Assembly: GCA_038522945.1 (NCBI GenBank)
Contig: JBCBJV010000008.1
Coordinates: 1 to 64,000, forward strand
Direction of reading: 5' to 3'
From: MED-G105 sp038522945
GTDB lineage: Bacteria; Pseudomonadota; Alphaproteobacteria; Caulobacterales; Parvularculaceae
DNA: 64,000 bases
This document shows, piece after piece, positions 52,892 through 61,323 of this stretch. The stretch's first letter is position 1, and the number at the start of each line of letters is the position of its first letter. A program made the translations under genes and the position numbers. The notes under the pieces were generated by a model. It searched no databases. It worked only from the letters and a program-made list of their open reading frames with translations, and was not told the DNA's origin.

Positions 52892-54094
52892 ATGCAATCA
52901 ACGCCAATGCCTGTCGGTGCACGCCTTTTCTACCTATTGCTGGAGCGAATTGCGAACCGGTTGCAGGTCGGCACACTGACCGCATATCTCCCCAACGGAG
53001 AGACAATCAAAGCCGTTGGGGCCCTCTCTGAAACACCCGTGGCCGAAATTTATGTCCGCGACTACGCCTTCGCCCGGCGGGTTATCTTTGGGGGAGATAT
53101 TGGTCTTTATGAGAGCTTTGAGCTTGGTGAATGGGATACACCAGACTTGACTGGCAGTCTTCACATGCTCGCGCTCAATGCCGACTATATCGCCGACGTC
53201 TTCGCTTCCTCTCCGGTGATCGCATTACTTGAAAGCATTCGCCACCAGTTTAACAAAAACTCAGTATCGGGATCAAAGAAAAACATTTCGGCTCATTATG
53301 ATCTAGGCAATGCCTTTTACGAAAAATGGCTCGATCCTTCCATGACTTACTCCTCAGCGCTTTATATGCGGCAAGGCGAAAGCCTTACTACAGCTCAGGA
53401 AAACAAATACCGAAATCTTGCACAATCGATTGGCTTGAAGCCCGATGAAAAAGTGCTTGAAATTGGATGCGGCTGGGGAGGCTTTGCTGAGTTTGCCGCG
53501 AGGGAAGTGGGCGCCCATGTGACCGGGCTCACCATTTCTCAGGAACAGTTTGACTTTTCGCGCCGCCGGATTTTCGAAGCTGGCCTCAATGAAAAAGTTG
53601 ATATTCAGCTCACCGATTACCGAGATAGCGAAGGGAAATACGATAAAGTCGCATCAATTGAAATGTTTGAAGCTGTGGGCAAAGAATATTGGCCCGTTTA
53701 TTTTAGCAAAGTCTATAACAGCTTAAATCCCGGCGGCATCGCAGGACTCCAGGTGATTACCATCGCTGATCGGATGTATGAGCACTATTCAAAATATGTG
53801 GATTTCATCCAAAAATATGTCTTCCCCGGCGGGTTCCTACCGAGCCCAAAAGTCTTGAAGGAGCAAGTTGAAACAGCGGGCTTATCCTGGCGGAACACGA
53901 CAAACTTCGGCTTGGACTATGCGCGAACGCTTTCTGAATGGCGGGATCAATTCGTTCTCGCGTGGGATGAGATTGTCCCGCTCGGGTTCGATGAACGCTT
54001 TAATCGTCTCTGGCGCTATTACCTCTCCTATTGCGAGGCTGGATTTAAAGCACAGTCTACGGACGTTTATCAGGTCGCCATCGCCAAACCTTAG
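52892..54094 (+). CDS. cfa: Cyclopropane-fatty-acyl-phospholipid synthase family protein
   Basis: A 400-residue SAM-dependent enzyme of the Cfa family that methylenates unsaturated acyl chains of membrane lipids. It shows ISAHYDLGNAFYEKWLDPSMTYSSALY, VLEIGCGWGGFAEFAAREVGAHVTGLTIS, SIEMFEAVGKEYWPVYF and DFIQKYVFPGGFLPS, all hallmarks. The N-terminal domain (about 1-125) is the lipid-binding part. It follows phrB by 75 bases. An alternative is a related fatty acid methyltransferase. Confidence 0.9.
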   Translation: MQSTPMPVGARLFYLLLERIANRLQVGTLTAYLPNGETIKAVGALSETPVAEIYVRDYAFARRVIFGGDIGLYESFELGEWDTPDLTGSLHMLALNADYIADVFASSPVIALLESIRHQFNKNSVSGSKKNISAHYDLGNAFYEKWLDPSMTYSSALYMRQGESLTTAQENKYRNLAQSIGLKPDEKVLEIGCGWGGFAEFAAREVGAHVTGLTISQEQFDFSRRRIFEAGLNEKVDIQLTDYRDSEGKYDKVASIEMFEAVGKEYWPVYFSKVYNSLNPGGIAGLQVITIADRMYEHYSKYVDFIQKYVFPGGFLPSPKVLKEQVETAGLSWRNTTNFGLDYARTLSEWRDQFVLAWDEIVPLGFDERFNRLWRYYLSYCEAGFKAQSTDVYQVAIAKP

Positions 54095-54316
54095 GGTCAC
54101 ATTGCGGTAGATCGCGAGGTCATACGAATCCAGAGATTGGGTACACTTGTGGTTCGGATCGCTCGGAAAGTGGACCGAGTAGACCTTTTCTGAGCAGACC
54201 CAAGTTTCACCTGCCATTTCCAGAAAAACTAAACGACTTGTGACAAGGACCCAATGGCATTTTTGGGCCGCGATGGCGTATTGTCATCCGACGATAGACA
54301 GCCCGGAAAGACTTCA

Positions 54317-55318
54317 ATGGAATATCATCGCAGCGTTATCGACGCCATTGGCAATACCCCGCTCTTCAGATTGAACCGCGTTTCGGAAGAGACCGGATGC
54401 ACCATTCTCGGAAAGGCCGAGTTTTTAAACCCCGGCCAGTCAGTGAAAGACCGTGCCGCGCTTGCCATCGTCCGTGATGCCGAACAAAGCGGAAAGTTGC
54501 GTCCCGGCGGCACGATTGTTGAAGGAACCGCCGGCAATACAGGGATAGGCCTTGCCATGGTCGGGCGCGCACTCGACTATAACGTCAAAATTGTCATGCC
54601 ACGCACTCAGAGCCAGGAAAAGAAGGACGCAGTACGCAGTCTTGGTGCAGACCTTTTGGAGGTTGACGCGGTCCCTTATGCAGATCCCAACAACTATATC
54701 CATTATTCCGGACGTCTGGCGGAGGATATGGACAAGTCCGAGCCCAACGGGGCGCTATGGGCCAATCAATTCGACAATACCGCTAATCGGGAAGCCCACT
54801 ACCAAACCACCGGCGCCGAAATCTGGCAGCAGACCGATGGAAAAATTGACGGATTCACCTGTGCGGTTGGATCTGGCGGGACCCTTTCCGGGGTCACCCG
54901 CGCGTTGAAAGAACGCAATAGCGATGTAAAATGTTTCCTGTCTGACCCCATGGGCGCAAAGCTCTATAGCTGGGTCAAAGAGGGCAAACTCCAGAGCGAA
55001 GGCAGTTCGATCACGGAAGGCATTGGCCAGGGCCGCGTGACGGCAAATCTTGAGGGGATGACTTTTGACGATGCTTTCCGAGTGACCGACCACGAAGCGC
55101 TGAATGCGATATACGATCTTATTGAAGATGAGGGGCTATGCCTTGGGGGATCAGCTGGCGTGAACGTGGCTGGCGCTGTCAAGCTTGCGAAGGAATTAGG
55201 GCCAGGGCACACCATCGTGACGATCCTGTGCGATTATGGAAACCGGTATGCGTCGAAGATCTTCAATCGCGATTTTCTTCTGTCCAAGGATCTTCCAGTG
55301 CGGGACTGGATTTCGTAA
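54317..55318 (+). CDS. cysK: Cysteine synthase A (O-acetylserine sulfhydrylase)
   Basis: A 333-residue PLP enzyme making cysteine from O-acetylserine and sulfide. The PLP lysine is in NPGQSVKDRAAL. The substrate loop reads EGTAGNTGIGLA rather than the enteric TSGNTG, a form common in alphaproteobacteria. The phosphate loop is GSGGTLSGV. The ATG at 54317 has GGAAAG six bases upstream; an in-frame ATG at 54254 lacks one. A cystathionine beta-synthase-like activity is possible. It leads a run of sulfur genes. Confidence 0.9.
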   Translation: MEYHRSVIDAIGNTPLFRLNRVSEETGCTILGKAEFLNPGQSVKDRAALAIVRDAEQSGKLRPGGTIVEGTAGNTGIGLAMVGRALDYNVKIVMPRTQSQEKKDAVRSLGADLLEVDAVPYADPNNYIHYSGRLAEDMDKSEPNGALWANQFDNTANREAHYQTTGAEIWQQTDGKIDGFTCAVGSGGTLSGVTRALKERNSDVKCFLSDPMGAKLYSWVKEGKLQSEGSSITEGIGQGRVTANLEGMTFDDAFRVTDHEALNAIYDLIEDEGLCLGGSAGVNVAGAVKLAKELGPGHTIVTILCDYGNRYASKIFNRDFLLSKDLPVRDWIS

Positions 55319-55368
55319 CGCTTGACTTGAGCGCTCCGTACACCAATTGTCCAAAGGCATTCTAGGCG

Positions 55369-56271
55369 ATGACCGACATCTCTCTTCCGCCGCTGGTACA
55401 AATCGATTGGGTCGCCGCGCGCTTAAGTGAGATGAACATACAGTTCATCGATGGAAGCTGGTTTCTGGAAGACGGCACCGCATCGGCCCGCAGGCACTTT
55501 CAAAATGAAAGACTACCGGGCGCAGTTTTCTTCGATATCGACGAGATCAGCGATCCCAAAACGCACTTGCCCCACATGCTTCCAACCGACGCGACCTTCA
55601 ACCGGAAAGTTACCGATTTGGGTATTCGCTGCGAGGACCCAATTGTCGTTTATGATCAGGCGGGGCTTTTTTCAGCGCCGCGGGTGTGGTTCAGCTTCAA
55701 GGCCTTTGGGTGGCGAAAAGTTGCGGTTCTAAATGGCGGCTTGCCCGCCTGGCGCGAGGCAGGTCTCCCCCTAGAGACAGAAGTGCCCCCTAGTCAGCAA
55801 CTTGACCCTGAAAAGGTGACAAGACTGAGTGAGATGAAAGTACCCGGATTGAGCGACCAAGCTATTGTCTTCCGTGAGGAGGTCTTAGCGATCGTCAATC
55901 TCCCCAACGATGCTCAATCCGAGACCCAGATCTTAGATGCGCGGCCACGCGGGCGGTTCGCCGGCCAAGACCCGGAGCCGCGCAAAGGGCTGCGCTCCGG
56001 TGCGATTCCCGGTGCATTAAATATCCCCGCAGGTGAGTTAATTGGCAACGGCAAGCTAAAGCCAACCGAAGAGCTGGAACGTCTCTTCAAAGAGGCCGGC
56101 GTGCGCGCTGATACACAAAAAATCTTTACCTGTGGATCCGGCATTACCGCTGCGATCATTGCCCTCGCCATGGAGACTATTGGATGGCGAGGCGGAAAAC
56201 TCTATGACGGATCTTGGGCAGAATGGGGCGACAAAGCTTACAAGAACGTCCATCCAGTGGTTTCAGCATAG
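55369..56271 (+). CDS. sseA: 3-mercaptopyruvate sulfurtransferase (rhodanese family)
   Basis: A 300-residue protein with two rhodanese domains. The active cysteine lies in the C-terminal domain in FTCGSGITAAIIALAM, where CGSGxTA is the mercaptopyruvate-type loop. FIDGSWFLEDG and YDGSWAEWG also fit. It transfers sulfur from 3-mercaptopyruvate to acceptors such as thiols or cyanide. It starts 50 bases after cysK and is followed by a GNAT gene, so it probably belongs to a sulfur metabolism operon. Confidence 0.92.
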   Translation: MTDISLPPLVQIDWVAARLSEMNIQFIDGSWFLEDGTASARRHFQNERLPGAVFFDIDEISDPKTHLPHMLPTDATFNRKVTDLGIRCEDPIVVYDQAGLFSAPRVWFSFKAFGWRKVAVLNGGLPAWREAGLPLETEVPPSQQLDPEKVTRLSEMKVPGLSDQAIVFREEVLAIVNLPNDAQSETQILDARPRGRFAGQDPEPRKGLRSGAIPGALNIPAGELIGNGKLKPTEELERLFKEAGVRADTQKIFTCGSGITAAIIALAMETIGWRGGKLYDGSWAEWGDKAYKNVHPVVSA

Positions 56272-56302
56272 ACTACGATAAGACGAGCCAGCGTTGAGGA
56301 TT

Positions 56303-56824
56303 ATGGGCGAGAAGCTTGACGTTACTATCACATATCTGCGTCAGGAGACCCGGCCTACGTCGCTGAGGCCTGCTCCTGCGCCAAAAGGGGTCGCCTTACT
56401 ACGCGCCGAAGAACCTTCAATTAGCTACTATCGCTACCTCTATGACCTTGTTGGCCGGGCTTACAATTGGGTGAGTAGGCGTCAAATGTCGGATGCGGAC
56501 CTCAACGAGATTATCAGCGACCCGGAGGTCTACATCTATGTCCTTTACTGCAAAGGCGTTCCAGCAGGCTTTACGGAAATCGACGCTCGTACCAGTGACG
56601 TCGCGGAGATCAGGTTTTTTGGGGTTGCTGGAGCTTATCACGGGCGCGGGCTGGGGCGGTTTTTTCTCCAGCAGGTCATTGAAATCGCCTGGTCCCTCGG
56701 CCCCTCGCAAGTGGAACTGGAAACCTGCACCCTTGATCACCCGGCCGCTTTACCGCTCTATCAGAAGCTGGGATTTGTCGTCATCGACCGACGGCAAGGC
56801 CAGGTAGACTTGATTGCCGAATAA
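56303..56824 (+). CDS. GNAT family N-acetyltransferase
   Basis: A 173-residue acetyltransferase with the acetyl-CoA loop YHGRGLGRFFLQQVIEIAW and GFTEIDARTSDVAEIRFFGV preceding it. YQKLGFVVIDRR is the usual end motif. The start at 56303 is chosen, with TTGAGG just before it; a TTG at 56294 is also possible. Substrate is not known. It sits between sseA and metC with short gaps (31 bases and 9 bases), so it is probably cotranscribed and may act on sulfur amino acid intermediates, which is inference. Confidence 0.82.
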   Translation: MGEKLDVTITYLRQETRPTSLRPAPAPKGVALLRAEEPSISYYRYLYDLVGRAYNWVSRRQMSDADLNEIISDPEVYIYVLYCKGVPAGFTEIDARTSDVAEIRFFGVAGAYHGRGLGRFFLQQVIEIAWSLGPSQVELETCTLDHPAALPLYQKLGFVVIDRRQGQVDLIAE

Positions 56825-56833
56825 GGAAGGTCA

Positions 56834-57997
56834 ATGAAAGACAAAACCAAACTGGTCGTGGCCGGGCGCCCTCACCGTCGTCCGAGCCATCCGGTCAACT
56901 TTCCCGTTGAACGCGCGTCGACAATCCTGTTTCCGACCTATGATGACTATATCGACGGTGGCCGGAATATCGCCTACGGACGCCTCGGCACATCTAACCA
57001 CCGCGCTCTTGAAGAAGCGATCAACATTCTGGAAGGCGGGTTTGAAACCCGTCTTGCCCCATCGGGCCTCCAAGCCTGCAACGCGGCAATCTTGGCGCTC
57101 GTAGAACAGGGTGATCACGTCCTCATCACTGATGCAGCCTATGATCCGACCCGCAAGTTCGCCATAAGGTTTTTGAAACGCTTCGGGGTCGACGTGGATT
57201 TTTATCCGCCAGAAATTGGTGCGGACATTTCTGTACTCATCACGGAACGTACGAAGCTGGTCTTCGCTGAATCGCCTGGGTCTTTGACATTCGAGGTTCA
57301 AGACCTGCGGGCCCTCGCTGAAGCTGCCCATGCCAAGGGGGCAAAATTGGTGGTTGATAACACCTGGTCGGCAGGCTTTTATCTGAAGCCCATCGAGCTT
57401 GGGGCGGATATTTCCATTCAGGCGGGCACGAAGTATCTATGTGGGCATTCCGACGCCTTGATCGGGTCTATAACCTCCGCTGACGAACAAACAGCAAAGC
57501 TCGTCTTCAATGCGCTGTTGCAGCTGGGCTCGAACGTTTCTTCCGACGATGCCTACATGACTTTGCGAGGTATGCGAACACTGGCTACGCGCTTACCGCT
57601 CCACGAAGAGAATGCCTTGAAGCTCGCTAAATGGCTGATGAAACGCAATGAAGTCGACCGCGTCCTACACCCGGCCATGAAGTCCTGCCCCGGACACGCA
57701 TTCTGGAAGCGTGATTTTTCCGGCGCGAGCGGCCTTTTTGGGGTCGTCCTGAAGCCGATACCCCTGCCCGCACTCAAGGCGTTTTTCAACTCATTCAAGT
57801 ATTTCGGCATGGGTTTTTCCTGGGGCGGCTACGAAAGCCTTTGTATCCATGTCAAGCCGGAAAAGAATCGAACGGCCACTGAGTGGACGGACGAAGGCGC
57901 AGTCTTGCGAATCCATGCGGGGCTGGAGGATATTGATGATCTAACGGACGATCTCGAAAGAGCCTTCGATGCCATGAAAAACGCTCGCGATGCATAG
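56834..57997 (+). CDS. metC: Cystathionine beta-lyase
   Basis: A 387-residue PLP enzyme of the Cys/Met metabolism family. The PLP lysine is in SIQAGTKYLCGHSDALIGSI. RPHRRPSHPVNFPVERASTILFP at the N-terminus and YGRLGTSNHRALEEAI match MetC. SFKYFGMGFSWGGYESLCI is near the end. It cleaves cystathionine to homocysteine, pyruvate and ammonia. AAGGAAGG precedes the ATG. Its end overlaps an upstream in-frame start of the PEGA gene by eight bases, but the preferred start of that gene is 10 bases downstream. MetB/MetZ activity cannot be fully excluded. Confidence 0.9.
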   Translation: MKDKTKLVVAGRPHRRPSHPVNFPVERASTILFPTYDDYIDGGRNIAYGRLGTSNHRALEEAINILEGGFETRLAPSGLQACNAAILALVEQGDHVLITDAAYDPTRKFAIRFLKRFGVDVDFYPPEIGADISVLITERTKLVFAESPGSLTFEVQDLRALAEAAHAKGAKLVVDNTWSAGFYLKPIELGADISIQAGTKYLCGHSDALIGSITSADEQTAKLVFNALLQLGSNVSSDDAYMTLRGMRTLATRLPLHEENALKLAKWLMKRNEVDRVLHPAMKSCPGHAFWKRDFSGASGLFGVVLKPIPLPALKAFFNSFKYFGMGFSWGGYESLCIHVKPEKNRTATEWTDEGAVLRIHAGLEDIDDLTDDLERAFDAMKNARDA

Positions 57998-58007
57998 GAC
58001 AAGCGTG

Positions 58008-58328
58008 ATGTTCCTTACAAGAAAAGCTAAACCTCTCTTGATCCTGGCGGCAGCGACCCTGTCGGCCTGCCAAACTCTGTCGGGCCAGAACACGATTGCC
58101 GAGATCTCTACCGTGCCGAGCGGCGCCCAGGTCACGGTTGAGGGGCTGGGCTCATGCATCACTCCTTGTACGGTGGATGTTTCAAAGACCCGCCGGGTCG
58201 CCATCGCAAAGGCGGGATTTCTAAAAGAAGAGCGGGTTCTGGAAGCGGGCCAGCGCAGGCTCGCCCTGGACCTTCAGCTTGCCGCACCGAGTACGGATGT
58301 TTCGGAAACGTCGCTGCCAGATCTATAG
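58008..58328 (+). CDS. PEGA-domain lipoprotein
   Basis: A 106-residue protein with a lipoprotein signal (lipobox LSAC, Cys21). A short PEGA-type beta domain follows, visible as ISTVPSGAQVTVEGLGSCITPCTVDVSKTRRVAIAKAGF. The two cysteines (SCITPC) could form a disulfide. The ATG at 58008 has AGGA eight bases upstream; an in-frame ATG at 57990 overlaps metC. Function is unknown; it may be an accessory envelope protein. It ends 23 bases before the tRNA-Arg. Confidence 0.72.
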   Translation: MFLTRKAKPLLILAAATLSACQTLSGQNTIAEISTVPSGAQVTVEGLGSCITPCTVDVSKTRRVAIAKAGFLKEERVLEAGQRRLALDLQLAAPSTDVSETSLPDL

Positions 58329-58351
58329 GATACAGTTCTTTGGATTTGAGG

Positions 58352-58428
58352 TGGCGGCCCCTGCAGGACTCGAACCTGCAACCATTCGCTTAGAAGGCGA
58401 GCGCTCTATCCAGTTGAGCTAAGGGGCC
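58352..58428 (-). tRNA. tRNA-Arg(UCU)
   Basis: A 77-base tRNA on the minus strand. The acceptor GGCCCCT pairs with AGGGGCC, the discriminator is G and CCA is encoded (58352-58354). The anticodon loop CTTCTAA gives UCU. The T-arm is GCAGG TTCGAGT CCTGC. Confidence 0.96.
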
Positions 58429-58476
58429 TTAGAGAAATGAATAAGATGAGGTAGGGAACAACGTTCAGCTTAACCG

Positions 58477-58785
58477 TCAATGGGTCCAAGGGGAACGGCG
58501 GCGGAAGGCGAAATTGTCCGCATACGCCTTTGCATGTTGGGTTCGCTCCGCGGTTTCGATAACTTGGAACGGAATCCTATGCTTTTCCGCGTAATCGACC
58601 GCTGCTTCTTTGCTGCTGAACTGAAGCTTCACCTGACCTGCAGCCGTATCTGATCCACTGGTCCAGCCCATCAGCGGATCGATCCGCTTTGCGGCGGCTG
58701 CCTCAAATTCCAGAAGCCATTGGCTGGTTTTCGCTTTGCCAGATTGCATGGCTGTTTTCGACGGCTGGTATATGCGTGCCAACAT
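58477..58785 (-). CDS. NDUFS4-like complex I accessory subunit
   Basis: A 102-residue protein of the ETC complex I subunit family (NDUFS4/18 kDa type), found in alphaproteobacteria and mitochondria. Recognisable parts are ARIYQPSKTAMQSGKAKTSQWLLEFE, DPLMGWTSGSDTAAGQVKLQFSSKEAAVDYAEKHRIPF and the C-terminal YADNFAFRRRSPWTH. It is a peripheral subunit of NADH:quinone oxidoreductase. It is adjacent to tRNA-Arg and tRNA-Pro. The 231 bases upstream of it hold no other gene. Confidence 0.93.
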   Translation of the reverse strand: MLARIYQPSKTAMQSGKAKTSQWLLEFEAAAAKRIDPLMGWTSGSDTAAGQVKLQFSSKEAAVDYAEKHRIPFQVIETAERTQHAKAYADNFAFRRRSPWTH

Positions 58786-59017
58786 CGGCGTGATCCCTAG
58801 ACTTCAGATCAAGGCCACGAATGATAGTGAGGCAGGAGACGCTGCGTCCCTTGGGTACCGGATCACTATCTGGAACGACCTTAATAAAAACAATAACTTG
58901 CGCAGATCCAAGCTACGCCGAGCCACCTGCCTCTTAGCATTCTCGCCTTTAGATGCAACACCTTAAGGCAAGCTTGCCGCGACGGGTCTCACTAAAATCA
59001 TCTTGCTTTGGAGAAAG

Positions 59018-59094
<77 letters not shown>

Positions 59095-59206
59095 TTCCAG
59101 AGCCCCGGGTTGTGGCGAACTCATCGCCAATTGTAAAGTCGAAACTTCAAGACCGAGGTAATTGAGTTGCCAGCGCCGACGCAGGAGCAAAGCGAAGACC
59201 GCTGGA

Positions 59207-59707
59207 CTAGTCTGAGCCCGTTTCGAAAATCGGATGGCTCACCTTGTCGCCAACATCAATCCCGAGCTCGGCTAGCCGCCCGCCCCTGACTTCGAGCACG
59301 GCAGCAACCGGCTGACCGGACCTCATTGACGTTAAGGATTTCGGGATGGCGTTCTCCTCCACCCGAACGATCACGCCGTCTTCATCGATAAACGCAATAT
59401 CGAGGGAGATCAGCGTGTTTTTCATCCATATCCCGATCTCCCGAGGCGTTTCACTGTAGTCGAACAACATACCGGCATCATCTGCGAGGCTTTCCCGCCA
59501 CATGAGGCCAAGGGCCTGCTCTTCACGCGTGGCGGCTATTTCGACTTTGAACGAATGAGTGGCATCGCCCGAGGCAATATTCACCTTACTTGTGTCACCC
59601 GACGGCGCGCCGGCAAACGATGAACTCTCGGTTCCCGTGCAAGCAGCCATCATGAAAACAACCGCAAACAGCAGAGCTTGGGTGAGATTTTTTGAAAAGC
59701 GCATCAT
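59207..59707 (-). CDS. DUF192 lipoprotein
   Basis: A 166-residue protein with a lipoprotein signal (lipobox in VFMMAACTG) and a DUF192 domain (about 55-165). The conserved core EIAATREEQALGLMWRESLADDAGMLFDYSE and WMKNTLISLDIAFIDEDGVIV is present. The domain is widespread and its function is unclear. The ATG at 59707 is favoured over 59704 because GAGG lies six bases before it. It follows a cold-shock gene, a neighbourhood seen in many alphaproteobacteria. Confidence 0.88.
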   Translation of the reverse strand: MMRFSKNLTQALLFAVVFMMAACTGTESSSFAGAPSGDTSKVNIASGDATHSFKVEIAATREEQALGLMWRESLADDAGMLFDYSETPREIGIWMKNTLISLDIAFIDEDGVIVRVEENAIPKSLTSMRSGQPVAAVLEVRGGRLAELGIDVGDKVSHPIFETGSD

Positions 59708-59903
59708 TAAAGGCCTCACTAACGTCGACAAGCATCACGCATCGGCGACGATGCACCCTATCCTAAATGGTGGGACAGCAGACCTGCAAACAATCGCCTT
59801 GTTGAAGAAGCTAAACCCAAATCGCAACGCAAGTTCAACACGACGTTACGGGAGCACCTTCAATCGCTTGGTCAACATCCCGATAAACTGAAAAAGCGCC
59901 AAA

Positions 59904-60455
59904 TTAGTTTTCCGGATCCGGACGAACTTCGATCGCCTGTAGGCCCTTGGCCCCGTTGCCAAAAGAGGCTTGAACCCGTTGACCCTGGACGAGCTCGCCC
60001 ATCCCGCATCGACGCAAGGTTTCCATGTGGACGAAGATATCTTCTGTACCTTCGCCTCTGGTCAGAAAACCGAAGCCCTTTGCCCGGTTGAACCATTTCA
60101 CCGTAACGCGCTTGAAATCTCCGGCGGGGGTCTGGCTCATTACCGGGGTCGGCGTAGGTAGCTGGTCTGCAGTGCTCTCGTCGAAATCGGTAATGCGCAA
60201 CGCTTGCAGCCCTTTCGGCCGCCGCACTACTTCGCATTCGATCGTTGCGCCTTCTTTGGCCGTCGAGCGTCCGATCTCTTTCAAACATGTTGAATGTACC
60301 AGAATATCGCCATCGTCCCCGTCAGAAACGATGAACCCATAGCCCTTGGTTGGATCGAACCACTTCACGATCCCCCGGACTTTGAAGCTTTCCGACTCAC
60401 TCCCCGAATCGGCGCCCGTACCAGCGGGAAACTCTCCCTCGCCGAACTCGTCCAT
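59904..60455 (-). CDS. Cold-shock protein with two cold-shock domains
   Basis: A 183-residue protein with two cold-shock domains, about residues 27-95 and 114-180. Each has the RNA-binding motifs: KWFDPTKGYGFIV and DILVH in the first, KWFNRAKGFGFLT and DIFVH in the second. The N-terminus is acidic and glycine-rich. Such two-domain proteins are typical of alphaproteobacteria and act as RNA chaperones. AAGG lies upstream of the ATG. It lies upstream of the DUF192 gene on the same strand. Confidence 0.95.
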   Translation of the reverse strand: MDEFGEGEFPAGTGADSGSESESFKVRGIVKWFDPTKGYGFIVSDGDDGDILVHSTCLKEIGRSTAKEGATIECEVVRRPKGLQALRITDFDESTADQLPTPTPVMSQTPAGDFKRVTVKWFNRAKGFGFLTRGEGTEDIFVHMETLRRCGMGELVQGQRVQASFGNGAKGLQAIEVRPDPEN

Positions 60456-60697
60456 AGTACGCCTTTACCCCCAGAATTAGGCCCAGCAGTGCCCTTCCCC
60501 GGCACCGCTCTATAATGCGGGCAATCGGTGCTGCCCTTGGTCGCATTAACTATACTTATTCAACCGAAAAAAACCATGGGGAGAAGCGCAAAGAATGCAT
60601 CAAATCCACTATTTCGGCGTGCCAATTTCCCTTTCTGGTTGAGGGAATTAATTTCGAAATCGAACTGATCCCTACTCTTTCGGCCTCCTAGCTGGTG

Positions 60698-61147
60698 CTA
60701 GATTGACCCCTGTGAGTTGTAGTCCGACAGGAATTTTGAAATCAGCAGGAGAAAAACGTCAAAATCCGATTCGATATTGTCCATTGTGACCCCGCCGGAT
60801 GAGTTTCGATCCATCTGCAGGGCGACATCGCCATCGCGATCGATGTAGGCCCGGCCAAATTTAACTTCACTGTTGAATTTACTGAGAAATCTGTGACCGC
60901 CGGCGCCAAAGTTAACATCTTCCAAGTAGGTGATGTACGATACGTCGGCATCGCTGCCGTCTAGACCGATTAAAACCACATGTTCCCCGACGAACACGGC
61001 CACCATATTTTGCTGAACGTCTTCAACCACATAACCGCTGTCAGAGAGGAGCCCGGTGATCTTGTCTTTCGACAGATCAGATGCCTCTGCTGCGTTAAAC
61101 GCAAACATGCACCCGCAAATGACCAGAAATTTCGTCAAAACCTTCAT
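60698..61147 (-). CDS. YbjN-like secreted protein
   Basis: A 149-residue protein with a signal peptide (MKVLTKFLVICGCMFAFNAA, cleaved near AEAS). A YbjN-like domain is indicated by ITGLLSDSGYVVEDVQQN, VVLIGLDG, YLEDVNF and FNSEVKFGRAYIDRDGDVALQMD. Family function is unclear; similar proteins are linked to bacterial sensory or type III chaperone-like folds. Mutually supported by GGGGAA before the ATG. It stands alone between the cold-shock gene (242-base gap) and the divergent 786-residue protein. Confidence 0.72.
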   Translation of the reverse strand: MKVLTKFLVICGCMFAFNAAEASDLSKDKITGLLSDSGYVVEDVQQNMVAVFVGEHVVLIGLDGSDADVSYITYLEDVNFGAGGHRFLSKFNSEVKFGRAYIDRDGDVALQMDRNSSGGVTMDNIESDFDVFLLLISKFLSDYNSQGSI

Positions 61148-61323
61148 ATGGTTCCCCGCACAACAAACCGTAACAACATGGTTAAGCTTACGTCTGTGGA
61201 CGCCACAAAATCAACAAATCTATGGCGTTGTCTGACCAACCGGTGCCCCACGGCCACAACGAGAACGCCTTCAACGCCAAATGACAACACCAAGATAGAA
61301 CTGGGATTCGCGGGGGAAATTGA

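Noticed and set aside
54095..54316. A riboswitch upstream of cysK
   Set aside because: The gap shows no SAM, SAH, TPP or cobalamin riboswitch core that I can recognise.
58736..58966. 76-residue frame between the NDUFS4-like gene and tRNA-Pro
   Set aside because: Starts inside the NDUFS4-like gene on the opposite strand and has no recognisable feature.
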